Shown here: positions 16,496-25,400 of the stretch, in pieces
Numbering within the stretch: position 1 is the stretch's first letter
Layout: the number at the start of each line of letters is the position of its first letter
Source: Alphaproteobacteria bacterium
GTDB taxonomy: Bacteria; Pseudomonadota; Alphaproteobacteria; Ferrovibrionales; Ferrovibrionaceae
Assembly: GCA_018336035.1 (NCBI GenBank)
Contig: JAGXRD010000123.1
Location: 124,001 to 188,000 of the forward strand
Direction: 5' to 3'
Length of the DNA: 64,000 nt
Notes under the pieces: model-generated
Database searches by the model: none
What the model saw: only the letters and a program-made list of their open reading frames with translations
Told to the model about the DNA's origin: nothing
Translations under genes and position numbers: made by a program

Positions 16496-17452
16496 ATGAC
16501 GAGTCAGCATCTGGAACTGCCGCCGATCGAAGTGATGCCGAAGGATCTTTCGGCCTATCGCACCGGAAATCGCGGCGTCGATTACGTGCATACCTTCGAT
16601 TCCGGTCGGCCGGGCCCGCATGTGATCGTGAACGGCCTGACGCATGGCAATGAGTTCTGCGGCATGGTCGCCGTCACGCATCTGTTCGAGAAGAACATTC
16701 GCCCGCTGCGCGGCAAGCTGACGCTGGCCTTTGCCAATGTCGATGCCTATCACAATTTCGATCCGGCCAAGCCGTTCGAATCGCGCTATGTCGAGCGCGA
16801 TTTCAACCGTGTCTGGGATGTCGATACGCTAGAAGGCCCCGATGCGACAGTAGATGTGAAACGCGCCCGCGCGCTGCGGCACATCTATGCCGAAGCCGAT
16901 GGGCTGCTCGATCTGCATTCGACCTCCTATGCCGTGCCATCGATGCTGATCTATGAGCCGCATGCCAAGCTGGAGCCGCTGGTGCGCCACCTCCATGCGC
17001 CGCTGCATCACGTCATCCTGCCGGGTGTAAAACATTCCGGCCGCCCACTGATCCAGTACGGCGCATTCGGGAATCCGGATGCCAGCCCGCTCGCAGTGGT
17101 GGTAGAGTGCGGGCAGCATTTTGCGCGCAGCAGCGGTGAGATCGCCATCGCGGTCACCATGCGCTTCCTCGACTTCTATGGTCTGATCAGTGCCGATCTC
17201 GCAGCGCAATACCAGCCCGAGGCTGGTGCGCCGAAGCGCTATGAAGTGACCGATGCCATGGTTGCCAAATCCGATCATTTCCGCTTTGCCGGCGAATTCA
17301 TCGGGTTTGAGGAACTGCCCGCCGGCGCCCTGATCGCCACGGACGACGGCGAGGAACTGCGCGCGCCCGCCGAAGGCTGCACGCTGGTGATGCCGGCTCG
17401 CCGGATCGTGAAGGGCAGGGATGCGGTGCTGCTCGCCAGGAGACTTTCCTAG
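16496..17452 (+). CDS. Succinylglutamate desuccinylase/aspartoacylase family zinc hydrolase
   Basis: 318 residues. The zinc ligands are seen in GLTHGNEFCG (His and Glu) and DLHSTSY (His), with FNRVWD supplying the substrate-carboxylate arginine. The C-terminal barrel ends with a hammerhead-like segment. The family removes acyl groups from N-acyl amino acids. The start ATG 16496 is 10 nt after the LysE stop; GAGG is present but far upstream. Confidence 0.87.
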   Translation: MTSQHLELPPIEVMPKDLSAYRTGNRGVDYVHTFDSGRPGPHVIVNGLTHGNEFCGMVAVTHLFEKNIRPLRGKLTLAFANVDAYHNFDPAKPFESRYVERDFNRVWDVDTLEGPDATVDVKRARALRHIYAEADGLLDLHSTSYAVPSMLIYEPHAKLEPLVRHLHAPLHHVILPGVKHSGRPLIQYGAFGNPDASPLAVVVECGQHFARSSGEIAIAVTMRFLDFYGLISADLAAQYQPEAGAPKRYEVTDAMVAKSDHFRFAGEFIGFEELPAGALIATDDGEELRAPAEGCTLVMPARRIVKGRDAVLLARRLS

Positions 17453-17743
17453 GCGCCGGCTTTCGACGCGCGCGTTTACCATGCCGCGCGACACCGAGAA
17501 TATGAACCATTCCGGCGCAGATTGGTCCATTTACCCGCGGCGTTAATCTCACCTGCAAGTGCCTTAAGGGCAGGCACTGGGCTGATTTTTTGGCCCTGAT
17601 GTTTTTACAGTCAGCAGTAGACGTATATACGTCCCGCCGCCTATGATCCGGCCAGCGCTGCAAACCCGCGGGGGCGGGTCTGTCAGCTAGCGGCCTGAAA
17701 AAAACAGGTCGATATCATTCGTTGGGAGAAGGAATAGGGGACG
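17453..17743 (+). promoter_or_regulatory. Leader and promoter region of the peptide ABC operon
   Basis: 291 nt without a gene. Noted elements: hairpin AGTGCC (17558-17563)/GGCACT (17573-17578) followed by a T6 run at 17586-17591, a possible terminator of the hydrolase gene; a perfect 14-bp palindrome GACGTATATACGTC at 17620-17633 of operator type, preceded by TTTACA at 17604-17609; a small hairpin ACCCGC/GCGGGT at 17664-17679; and a purine-rich ribosome site before the ATG. No recognised riboswitch. Confidence 0.5.
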
Positions 17744-19360
17744 ATGCAAAGCAAGTTCTTCAAGGCGTCGCTGGTTGCAGCGGTTGCCACGGTCGCTCTG
17801 CTCGGCGCACAGCCGGCTGCGGCCAAGACGTTCAAGTGGGGCAATGACGGCGACGTCAGCTCGATGGATCCGTACGCCCGTAACGAGACGTTCCTGCTGA
17901 CCTTCATGGCCAACGTCTACGAGCCGATCGTACGTCGTGACCGGAACCTGAAGCTCGAGCCGGCGCTGGCGACCAAGTGGGAAAACGCGAGCCCGACCCT
18001 GTGGCGCTTCGAACTGCGCCAGGGCGTGAAGTTCACCGGGGGCGAGGCCTTCACGGCCGACGACGTGGTGTTCTCCTACAATCGCGCGATGGGCAAGGGC
18101 TCGAACCTCGGCGGCAACTTCACCTCGGTGAAGGAAGTGCGCAAGGTCAGCGACTTCGTCGTCGAGATAGACACCAAGTATCCGGATCCGCTGCTGGCCG
18201 ACAAGCTGGCGCTGATCGGCATCATGTCGAAGGCCTGGGCCGAGAAGAACAACGCCCAGTTCGCCGCTGACATGACGAAGAACGAAGAAAACTTCGCCAC
18301 CCGCAACTCGAACGGCACCGGTCCCTTCGTCGTGAAGACCCGTGAGCCGGACGTGCGCACGGTGCTGGAGCCGAACAAGGGCTGGTGGGACAAGCCGGAG
18401 CATAACCTCACCGAGGTGATCTTCCAGCGTGTCGCCAACGACGCCACCCGTGTCGCGGCCCTGCTGTCGGGCGAACTCGACATGATCTATACCGTTCCGC
18501 CGCAGGACGTGGAGCGTATCCGCAAGACGGCCGGTCGCCGTATCATCGAAGGTCCGGAAACCCGCATCGTCTTCCTGGGCTTCAACCAGCAGGTCGACGA
18601 ACTGCCGGAGTCGAACGTCAAGGGCAAGAACCCCTTCAAGGACAAGAAGGTCCGTGAAGCCTTCTATCGCGCCATCGACGTGGAAGCGATCAAGCGTACC
18701 GTCATGCGTAACCAGTCGCGTCCGAGCGCCCTCATGGTGGGCCAGGGCCTGAACGGCTACGACAAGGAACTCGACGTGCGTCCGAAGTTCGATCCGGAAC
18801 TGTCGAAGAAGCTGTTGGCCGAAGCCGGCTACCCGAACGGCTTCGAAGTCGGCATGGACTGCCCGAACGACCGCTACGTCAACGACGAAGCGGTCTGCCA
18901 GGCGTCGGTCGCCATGCTGGCCAAGGTCGGCATCAAGGTGAACCTGCTGGCCCAGACCCGTTCGAAGTACTTCGCGAAGATCCTGCGCACCGCGTCGGAT
19001 ATCGAGAAGGCGCCGAACACCAGCTTCTACATGCTGGGCTGGTCCCCGGCCGCGACCTATGACGTGCATAACGTCTTCGAGTCGCTGATCCAGAGCCCGA
19101 GCGCCCAGAGCAAGAAGGGCCTGTTCAATGCCGGCGGTTATTCGAACGCCAAGTTCGATGATCTGTCCAACAAGGTTGAGCAGGAAACCGACGTCGCCAA
19201 GCGCAACGCGATGATCAAGGAAGCCACCAAGATCTACCTGGACGACTATGCCTATATCCCGCTGCATCAGCAGTTCGTGGTGTGGGCCTCGAAGGACAAT
19301 GTCGATCTGGTGCAGCCGGCGGATAACTACTTCCCGCTGCGCTTCGTCAAGATCAAGTAA
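17744..19360 (+). CDS. Peptide/nickel-type ABC transporter substrate-binding protein (SBP family 5)
   Basis: 538 residues with a Sec signal peptide cleaved near AAAKTF. The mature N-terminus KWGNDGDVSSMDPYARNETF and the motif VYEPIVRRDRNLKLEPALATKWENASPTLW-like region (residues 60-90) are typical of DppA/OppA proteins. It delivers peptides or similar solutes to the permeases that follow. Codon use is strongly biased toward preferred codons compared with neighbours, suggesting high expression. A stable hairpin separates it from the permease genes. Confidence 0.93.
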   Translation: MQSKFFKASLVAAVATVALLGAQPAAAKTFKWGNDGDVSSMDPYARNETFLLTFMANVYEPIVRRDRNLKLEPALATKWENASPTLWRFELRQGVKFTGGEAFTADDVVFSYNRAMGKGSNLGGNFTSVKEVRKVSDFVVEIDTKYPDPLLADKLALIGIMSKAWAEKNNAQFAADMTKNEENFATRNSNGTGPFVVKTREPDVRTVLEPNKGWWDKPEHNLTEVIFQRVANDATRVAALLSGELDMIYTVPPQDVERIRKTAGRRIIEGPETRIVFLGFNQQVDELPESNVKGKNPFKDKKVREAFYRAIDVEAIKRTVMRNQSRPSALMVGQGLNGYDKELDVRPKFDPELSKKLLAEAGYPNGFEVGMDCPNDRYVNDEAVCQASVAMLAKVGIKVNLLAQTRSKYFAKILRTASDIEKAPNTSFYMLGWSPAATYDVHNVFESLIQSPSAQSKKGLFNAGGYSNAKFDDLSNKVEQETDVAKRNAMIKEATKIYLDDYAYIPLHQQFVVWASKDNVDLVQPADNYFPLRFVKIK

Positions 19361-19380
19361 GACTACTCTCTCATAACGGA

Positions 19381-19404
19381 CGGCCCGGGCTTCGGCCCGG
19401 GCCG
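19381..19404 (+). repeat. cUUCGg tetraloop hairpin between binding-protein and permease genes
   Basis: A perfect 10-bp stem, CGGCCCGGGC and GCCCGGGCCG, closed by TTCG. No T tract follows, so it is not a standard terminator. Its position after the binding-protein gene fits an mRNA-stabilising element that raises binding protein over permease, as is known for other ABC operons. Confidence 0.8.
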
Positions 19405-19426
19405 CTCCCGTTAGGGACTTTGCCCC

Positions 19427-20413
19427 ATGATTGCTTTTATCGTACGCCGCCTCGTGCAGGCCGCGCTGGTGATGCTGGCGGTCGCCTTCGTCTCCTTCGC
19501 GATGTTCAATTTCATTGGCGATCCGGTCGCCAACATCGTCGGTCAGGACACGCCGGCCGACCAGATTGTCGAACTCCGCAAGGCACTGGGCGTCGATGAC
19601 CCCATGCCGGTGCGCTTCGGCCGCTTCGTCGTCAATGCCATGCAGGGCAAGTTCGGTCTGAGTTACCGGACCACCGAGCCCGTCGGCCGCATGATCGCCG
19701 ATCGTCTGCCGGCCACCCTGGAACTCAGCCTGGTCGCTGCGATCTTCGCACTGGCCGCCGGTATCCCCATGGGGGTGTTTGCAGGGCTGTATCCCAACAG
19801 CTGGCTGTCGCGCATGATGATGACGGTGTCGCTGATCGGCATTTCGCTGCCCACCTTCCTGATCGGCATCCTGCTGATCTACATCTTCGCGGTGATCCTC
19901 GGTATCCTGCCGTCCTTCGGTCGCGGCGAGACCATCAAATTCGGTTTCTGGTCGACGGGTCTGCTCACGGTCAGTGGTCTGAAGGCGATCATCCTGCCTG
20001 CCATCACGCTGGGCCTGTTCCAGCTGACGCTGATCATGCGACTGGTGCGCTCGGAGATGATGGAAGTGCTGCGCACCGATTACATCAAGTTTGCGCGCGC
20101 CCGCGGCCTGTCCAATCGCGCCGTACATTTCGGCCATGCGCTGAAGAACACGCTGGTGCCGGTGATCACCATTACCGGCCTTCAGCTGGGCGCCATCATC
20201 GCCTTCGCCATCATCACCGAGACCGTGTTCTCCTGGCCGGGCGTCGGGCTGCTGTTCCTGCAGTCGGTCGTTTATGCCGACATTCCGGTGATGTCGACCT
20301 ACCTTGTCATGATCGGTTTCGTTTTCGTGGTGATCAATCTCATCGTCGATATGCTGTATTTCGTGGTCGATCCGCGCCTGCGTACGCAGGGCCGGACCTC
20401 GGGAGGCAAGTGA
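19427..20413 (+). CDS. Peptide ABC transporter permease, DppB-like
   Basis: 328 residues, six membrane segments, N-terminus MIAFIVRRLVQAALVMLAVAF typical of DppB. The EAA loop EVLRTDYIKFARARGLSNRAVHFGHALKN contacts the ATPases (residues about 212-240). TSGGK ends the protein; the next gene begins 1 nt after the stop. Partner of the DppC-like permease. Confidence 0.93.
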   Translation: MIAFIVRRLVQAALVMLAVAFVSFAMFNFIGDPVANIVGQDTPADQIVELRKALGVDDPMPVRFGRFVVNAMQGKFGLSYRTTEPVGRMIADRLPATLELSLVAAIFALAAGIPMGVFAGLYPNSWLSRMMMTVSLIGISLPTFLIGILLIYIFAVILGILPSFGRGETIKFGFWSTGLLTVSGLKAIILPAITLGLFQLTLIMRLVRSEMMEVLRTDYIKFARARGLSNRAVHFGHALKNTLVPVITITGLQLGAIIAFAIITETVFSWPGVGLLFLQSVVYADIPVMSTYLVMIGFVFVVINLIVDMLYFVVDPRLRTQGRTSGGK

Positions 20414-20414
20414 G

Positions 20415-21338
20415 ATGAACCTGCTTGCCGAATACTGGCGCCGCGGGCGCGACAGCGACATCTGGTACAGCTTCACCCGCAACAAGCTGGTGATGGCCTC
20501 GGCTGCGATCACCCTGCTGTTCTTCCTTGGCGCCTATGGTGCGCCGCTGCTGGCGCCGCACAATCCCTTCGACCTCGCCTCGCTCAATCTGTCCGACGGG
20601 TTCAAGCCGCCGGCCTGGGAAGAGGGCGGTGAGCCGAAGTTCCTGCTTGGCACCGACGATCAGGGCCGCGACATCCTCTCGACCATCATGTATGGCTCGC
20701 GCACCTCGCTCAGCGTCGGTTTCCTGGCTGTCGTCTTCGCCATGACGCTGGGCATCGCACTGGGCCTGCTCGCCGGTTATATGGGCGGCGCGGTCGATGC
20801 CTTCATCATGCGTGTGGCGGACGTACAGCTGTCTTTCCCCGCCATCCTGATCGCGATGCTGGTCGATGGCGTCACGCGTGGTTTGCTGGGGGCGGATCAG
20901 CACAGCAAGGCCGCGATCTATGTTCTGATCGTCTCCATCGGACTGAGCTACTGGGTGCAGTATGCGCGCACCGTGCGTGGCCAGGTGCTGGTGGAGAAGA
21001 ACAAGGAATATGTGCAGGCGGCCCGCGTGATCGGCCTGCCCGGGCCGCTGATTGCGCTGCGCCATGTGCTGCCCAATGTGCTGGGGCCGGTTCTGGTGAT
21101 CGCCACCATCAACCTGGCGCTGGCCGTGATCACCGAGGCTACGCTGAGCTTCCTGGGCGTCGGCCTGCCGCCGACCCAGCCGTCGCTCGGTACCCTGATC
21201 AATACCGGCCAGCAGTTCCTGTTGTCGGGCGAGTGGTGGATCACCATCTTCCCCGGCGCGGCGCTTGCCATTCTCGTGCTGTCAGTCAACCTGCTGGGTG
21301 ACTGGCTGCGCGATGCCCTCAATCCCAAGCTCCGGTAA
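20415..21338 (+). CDS. Peptide ABC transporter permease, DppC-like
   Basis: 307 residues with the DppC N-terminal amphipathic stretch, membrane segments, FLLGTDDQGRDILS in the conserved loop and the EAA motif EYVQAARVIGLPGPLIALRHVLPN. GGGAGG inside the end of the upstream gene lies 8 nt before the ATG, so translation is coupled. Forms the channel with the preceding permease. Confidence 0.93.
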   Translation: MNLLAEYWRRGRDSDIWYSFTRNKLVMASAAITLLFFLGAYGAPLLAPHNPFDLASLNLSDGFKPPAWEEGGEPKFLLGTDDQGRDILSTIMYGSRTSLSVGFLAVVFAMTLGIALGLLAGYMGGAVDAFIMRVADVQLSFPAILIAMLVDGVTRGLLGADQHSKAAIYVLIVSIGLSYWVQYARTVRGQVLVEKNKEYVQAARVIGLPGPLIALRHVLPNVLGPVLVIATINLALAVITEATLSFLGVGLPPTQPSLGTLINTGQQFLLSGEWWITIFPGAALAILVLSVNLLGDWLRDALNPKLR

Positions 21339-21344
21339 TACCCC

Positions 21345-22328
21345 ATGACCAGCCCGAAGCTGCTTGAAGTGAAAAACCTGCGGGTCGAATTCCCGACCCG
21401 GCGCGGCACCCTTGTCGCGGTCGATGACGTATCGCTCGAAATCGCGGCCGGCGAAGTGCTCGGCGTGGTGGGCGAGTCCGGCGCTGGCAAGTCGATGACC
21501 GGCACTGCGATCATCGGCCTGCTCGAACCGCCGGGCCGGATTGCGTCCGGCGAGATCCGCCTGGAAGGCCGCCGCATCGACAACCTGCCGTATCACGAGA
21601 TGCGCAAGATTCGCGGCCGTCAGATCGGCGCGATCTTCCAGGATCCGCTGACCAGCCTGAACCCGCTCTACAAGGTGGGCGACCAGCTGGTCGAGACGAT
21701 CCTGACCCATCTTCCGATGACGCATGCGCAGGCCCGCGACCGCGCGGTGAAGCTGCTCGAGGATGTCGGCATTCCGTCGGCCGCCGAACGCATCAACAGC
21801 TATCCGCACCAGTTCTCCGGCGGCATGCGCCAGCGCGTGGTGATTGCACTGGCGCTGGCGGCCGAGCCGAAGCTGATTGTTGCCGACGAGCCGACCACCG
21901 CGCTCGACGTGTCGATCCAGGCCCAGATCATCCAGTTGCTGAAGAAGCTCTGCCGCGAACATGGCACGGCGGTGATGCTGGTGACGCACGACATGGGCGT
22001 GATCGCCGAAACCGCCGACCGCGTCGCGGTGATGTATGCCGGACGTATTGCCGAGATCGGTCCTGTGCAGGAGGTGATCAAGCGACCGCATCATCCCTAT
22101 ACCATGGGCCTGATGGGCGCGATCCCGACGATGGGCCACAAGACCGAGCGCCTGACGCAGATCGATGGCTCGATGCCGCGCCTGAATGCCATTCCGCGCG
22201 GCTGCGCCTTCAATCCGCGCTGCCCGAAGGTGTTCGACCGCTGCCGCGTCGAGCGGCCCGATCTGATGCCGGCCGGTCAGAGCCACGCCTCCTGCTGGCT
22301 GGTGGCGAAGGAGCCGGCGCATGTCTAA
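21345..22328 (+). CDS. Peptide ABC transporter ATPase, DppD-like
   Basis: 327 residues. Walker A GESGAGKS, Q-loop IFQDPLTSLNPLYKVG, signature FSGGMRQRV and Walker B LIVADEPTTALD are all intact. The C-terminal oligopeptide-transporter extension has the cysteines of RGCAFNPRCPKVFDRCR expected of DppD/OppD, a possible iron-sulfur site. It overlaps the next gene by 8 nt. Confidence 0.94.
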   Translation: MTSPKLLEVKNLRVEFPTRRGTLVAVDDVSLEIAAGEVLGVVGESGAGKSMTGTAIIGLLEPPGRIASGEIRLEGRRIDNLPYHEMRKIRGRQIGAIFQDPLTSLNPLYKVGDQLVETILTHLPMTHAQARDRAVKLLEDVGIPSAAERINSYPHQFSGGMRQRVVIALALAAEPKLIVADEPTTALDVSIQAQIIQLLKKLCREHGTAVMLVTHDMGVIAETADRVAVMYAGRIAEIGPVQEVIKRPHHPYTMGLMGAIPTMGHKTERLTQIDGSMPRLNAIPRGCAFNPRCPKVFDRCRVERPDLMPAGQSHASCWLVAKEPAHV

Positions 22329-23370
22329 GCCCACCCGCACCAGAGACTTTTCCGTTCCGATGCTCACCGTCACCAATCTGAAGCGAGTCTTCGACGTTTC
22401 CGCGCCTTTGCTGAACCGCCTGCTGGAAGGCAAGGGGCGCAGCATCGTGCGCGCCGTCGATGGCGTGAATTTCTCGATCAAGGCGGGCGAGACCTTCAGC
22501 CTGGTCGGCGAGTCCGGCTGCGGCAAGTCGACCGTGGCGCGGCTGATCGTCGGCCTGTACGAACCGAGCGACGGTTCGATCAATTTCGAAGGCGTGGAGA
22601 TCGGCAGCGCTACCGACCGCGCCAAGCATCCGGACATCCAGGGCCGGATGCAGATGATCTTCCAGGATCCTTACGCCTCGCTCAATCCGCGTTGGCGTGT
22701 CGGCGATATCGTGGCCGAGCCGCTGCGCTTCCGCAAACTGCTCAGCGGGAATGCCGAGATCGAAAAGCGTGTGGGCGAATTGCTGGCGCAGGTCGGCCTG
22801 TCGCCGCTGGATGCACGCAAATACCCGCATGAATTCTCCGGCGGTCAGCGCCAGCGTATCTCGATCGCGCGCGCACTTGCCGGCGAGCCGGAATTCCTGG
22901 TCTGCGACGAGCCGACCTCGGCGCTCGACGTGTCGGTGCAGGCGCAGATCCTCAACCTGATGAAGGACCTGCAGCGCAGGCTGGGGCTGACGTATCTGTT
23001 CATCAGCCACAATCTCGCGGTCGTCTATCACGTCTCCGACAAGGTCGGCGTGATGTATCTCGGCCGCCTGGTCGAATGGGCCGATACCCAGACGCTGTTC
23101 GACCGGCCGCTGCATCCCTATACGCGCATGCTGCTGGATGCGATCCCCGATCTCGACATGACCGGCCGGGCCCGCACGCCGGTGGCCGGCGAGGTGCCCA
23201 GCCCGCTCAACCCGCCGCCGGGTTGCAGCTTCCATCCGCGCTGCCCGCTGGCCAATGAGCGCTGCAAGCGCGAAGTGCCCAAGGCGATACCGGTCGAAGG
23301 CGGCGCCGTGGCCTGCCATGCGGTCGAGGAAAACCGCCTGCCGCCGTGGAAAACCCAGGCTGCCGCATAA
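22321..23370 (+). CDS. Peptide ABC transporter ATPase, DppF-like
   Basis: 349 residues. Walker A GESGCGKST, Q-loop IFQDPYASLNPRWRVG, signature FSGGQRQRI and Walker B FLVCDEPTSALD. The C-terminal cysteine motif GCSFHPRCPLANERC is present as in the partner ATPase. It forms a heterodimer with the DppD-like protein to power the importer. Last gene of the operon; no strong terminator was seen in the 183 nt that follow. Confidence 0.94.
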   Translation: MSKPTRTRDFSVPMLTVTNLKRVFDVSAPLLNRLLEGKGRSIVRAVDGVNFSIKAGETFSLVGESGCGKSTVARLIVGLYEPSDGSINFEGVEIGSATDRAKHPDIQGRMQMIFQDPYASLNPRWRVGDIVAEPLRFRKLLSGNAEIEKRVGELLAQVGLSPLDARKYPHEFSGGQRQRISIARALAGEPEFLVCDEPTSALDVSVQAQILNLMKDLQRRLGLTYLFISHNLAVVYHVSDKVGVMYLGRLVEWADTQTLFDRPLHPYTRMLLDAIPDLDMTGRARTPVAGEVPSPLNPPPGCSFHPRCPLANERCKREVPKAIPVEGGAVACHAVEENRLPPWKTQAAA

Positions 23371-23553
23371 GACTGGCTGCCTGATTCGTCTATAAACGAA
23401 CGATAAACAGGGGCGGGATGGCGACAAGCCGTCCTTGCCTCCGCGCGTCCGGCTGCCTAAAGTCGTGGCAGTAGATCATCTGCACTTCCGATAAAGACGG
23501 GTCGATGCTGCCGGGGGATAAAGCGGCACGGCCATAACACAGGAGGCCGCGCG

Positions 23554-24390
23554 ATGAGTTACCGCGATATCGTGGTTCATCTGACGCTCGATCCACGCAA
23601 TTCTGCGCGTACGCAGATTGCCATCAGCATGGCACGCCGCTTCGGCGCGCGTATCAGTGGGCTGTATACCGTACCGCCGCCGAACGTGCCCTATTATATG
23701 GGCGAGTATATCCCGACCGAGCTGATCCAGAAGCAGATGGACGAGGCGCAGAAAGCCTCGGTCGGCGCCAAGGAGGATTTCCTCGCCACCTGCACGGCTG
23801 CTGGCATCGAGCATCGCTGGCTCAGCAGCGACCTGGCGCCAGTGGAGGCGCTGCGGCTGGCGGCGCGTTGCAGCGACATTGCCATCGTCGGCCAGCCCGA
23901 TCCCAATCCGAGCGATCCGGCCAGCATTCCCTACGGCACGGATGTGCTGCCGCATGAACTGGCGCTGCAGGCGGGCCGGCCGATCCTGGCGGTGCCTTAT
24001 GCCGGCAGCCCGTCGGATCTCGGGCGCCGCATCCTGGTGGCCTGGAATGGCAAGCGCGAGGCGGCGCGCGCACTGCACGATGCCATGCCGCTGCTGCGCG
24101 GTGCCGAGATGGTACACCTGATCACACTCGGCCCCGAGCGCAAGGGGCGCGCGGCGCTGGCGGAGATCGCCGACCATATGCAGCGCCATGGCCTGCGGCT
24201 GGAAAGCGCGGTGATCGCTGCCAACGGCGCCAAGGTGGGGCAGGCGCTGCTGAACGAAGCCAAGTCGCGCAGCTGCGACATGATGGTGATGGGCGCCTTC
24301 GGCCATTCGCGGCTGCGCGAGATGGTGTTCGGCGGCGTCACCGAAACCGTGCTGGGCAACATGACGCTGCCAGTCTTGCTCAGCAACTAG
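23554..24390 (+). CDS. Universal stress protein, tandem UspA domains
   Basis: 278 residues, about twice the length of a single Usp domain. The first half (to about 145) is more diverged, and the second half has the nucleotide-binding pattern MGAFGHSRLREMVFGGVTE. An AGGAGG ribosome site precedes the ATG. The coding end lies in a 10-bp-stem hairpin that spans the stop codon. Role: stress endurance; ATP binding is predicted only for the second domain. Confidence 0.88.
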   Translation: MSYRDIVVHLTLDPRNSARTQIAISMARRFGARISGLYTVPPPNVPYYMGEYIPTELIQKQMDEAQKASVGAKEDFLATCTAAGIEHRWLSSDLAPVEALRLAARCSDIAIVGQPDPNPSDPASIPYGTDVLPHELALQAGRPILAVPYAGSPSDLGRRILVAWNGKREAARALHDAMPLLRGAEMVHLITLGPERKGRAALAEIADHMQRHGLRLESAVIAANGAKVGQALLNEAKSRSCDMMVMGAFGHSRLREMVFGGVTETVLGNMTLPVLLSN

Positions 24391-24402
24391 GCTTGCTGAG
24401 CA
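24377..24402. terminator. Hairpin spanning the Usp stop codon between convergent genes
   Basis: TGCTCAGCAA (24377-24386) and TTGCTGAGCA (24393-24402) form a perfect 10-bp stem with loop CTAGGC that contains most of the stop codon. There is no T tract. It lies between convergent genes and may block read-through in both directions. Confidence 0.45.
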
Positions 24403-24413
24403 TGCGACGTCGG

Positions 24414-25280
24414 CTATGCCCCGATGCCGCTCATCAGGCGTGAGCGGTTCGTCGCCTTGAAAAAGGCGGCATTGGTCTTCCGCAATGTCTCGATTTCCGC
24501 CTGGATCGTTTGCGCGATCTCCAGCCGGCGTTCCGCGCTCATGCGATCCGCGATTGCCGAGACGCTGATAGCCGCGACCGGGCTGCCGTCATCCAGCGTG
24601 ATCGCCGCACCGATGGTGCAGACGCCCGGCACGATGGCACCGTCAATGCAGGCATAGCCCTTGGCATCGGCCTCCCCGAGAGTGGCGGACAGGCCGGCAT
24701 CCGACAGCGGGAAGGCCCGGCGTGCCGCAGCGCCTTGCGCAATGATTGCCGTCCGCTCGGGTTTCGACAGTGCGGCCAGGATGGCGGCGCTGCCCGCACC
24801 GATACCCAGTGGTCGCCGGTCGCCCACTTTCAGAGTCAGGCTCTTGATCGGATAACTGCCCTCCAGCCGCTCGACACAGACCGCTGCATCGCCATTGCGC
24901 ACGACCAGATAGACCGTATCGCCAAACTGCGTGACCAGACGGGCCATGGCGGGATGCAGAAGCTCGACCAGGCCGTTGCGGTTGGATACGCCGCTGGCCC
25001 AGGAAAAGATCTTGTAGCCGACGAAATAGCGACCGCTTTCCGCGTCGTGATCCACCAGTCGGTATTGCACCAGCCCGGACAGCAGCCGGTGCGCGGTGGC
25101 CTTGCCGAGTCCTGTCGCGGCGCAGACCTCGACGAGGCGCAGGCCTTTTTCCGACTCCTGGCTCAACGCTGAAATCAGCAGATCAATCCGGGCGATGCTT
25201 TGATGCATGCCGCCATCGACGGCGGAAGCGGGAACTGCTGGGTTTTTCGCGGAAATACGCGGCAAGGCGTGGCCTCTCAT
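24414..25280 (-). CDS. IclR family transcriptional regulator
   Basis: 288 residues from ATG 25280 (an upstream TTG and a downstream ATG are alternatives; none has a good ribosome site). The N-terminal winged helix reads LRLVEVCAATGLGKATAHRLLSGL. The C-terminal effector domain has VERLEGSYPIKSL and LGIGAGSAAILAAL. It is divergent from a Bug receptor and a TPP enzyme and likely controls them in response to their substrate or product; a palindrome of IclR type lies in the shared gap. Confidence 0.9.
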   Translation of the reverse strand: MRGHALPRISAKNPAVPASAVDGGMHQSIARIDLLISALSQESEKGLRLVEVCAATGLGKATAHRLLSGLVQYRLVDHDAESGRYFVGYKIFSWASGVSNRNGLVELLHPAMARLVTQFGDTVYLVVRNGDAAVCVERLEGSYPIKSLTLKVGDRRPLGIGAGSAAILAALSKPERTAIIAQGAAARRAFPLSDAGLSATLGEADAKGYACIDGAIVPGVCTIGAAITLDDGSPVAAISVSAIADRMSAERRLEIAQTIQAEIETLRKTNAAFFKATNRSRLMSGIGA

Positions 25281-25330
25281 TTGCCGGCTTGACAAAGGTC
25301 ATCCGAATCTGTCTCAATAATAGATACATA

Positions 25331-25347
25331 GTTTCGTTAAACGAGAC
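25331..25347. promoter_or_regulatory. Candidate IclR operator
   Basis: 17-bp palindrome GTTTCGTT-A-AACGAGAC, 7 of 8 pairs matching, between the divergent IclR and Bug genes. Size and symmetry are as expected for IclR-family sites. A consensus-like TTGACA lies at 25289-25294, though I cannot place a good matching -10. Confidence 0.5.
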
Positions 25348-25400
25348 AAGTAATTTTTTGCACCGGTCATCCGATATCGGCGCGGCAAGGGGAAGAAACG

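Noticed and set aside
19381-19404. Hairpin as a rho-independent terminator of the binding-protein gene
   Set aside because: There is no T run after the stem, and the permease genes downstream need read-through.
17687-20512. 941-codon open frame on the minus strand opposite the peptide-transporter genes
   Set aside because: It is the shadow of highly codon-biased genes; composition (long His/Asp/Arg-rich runs) and lack of any start signal or domain argue against a gene.
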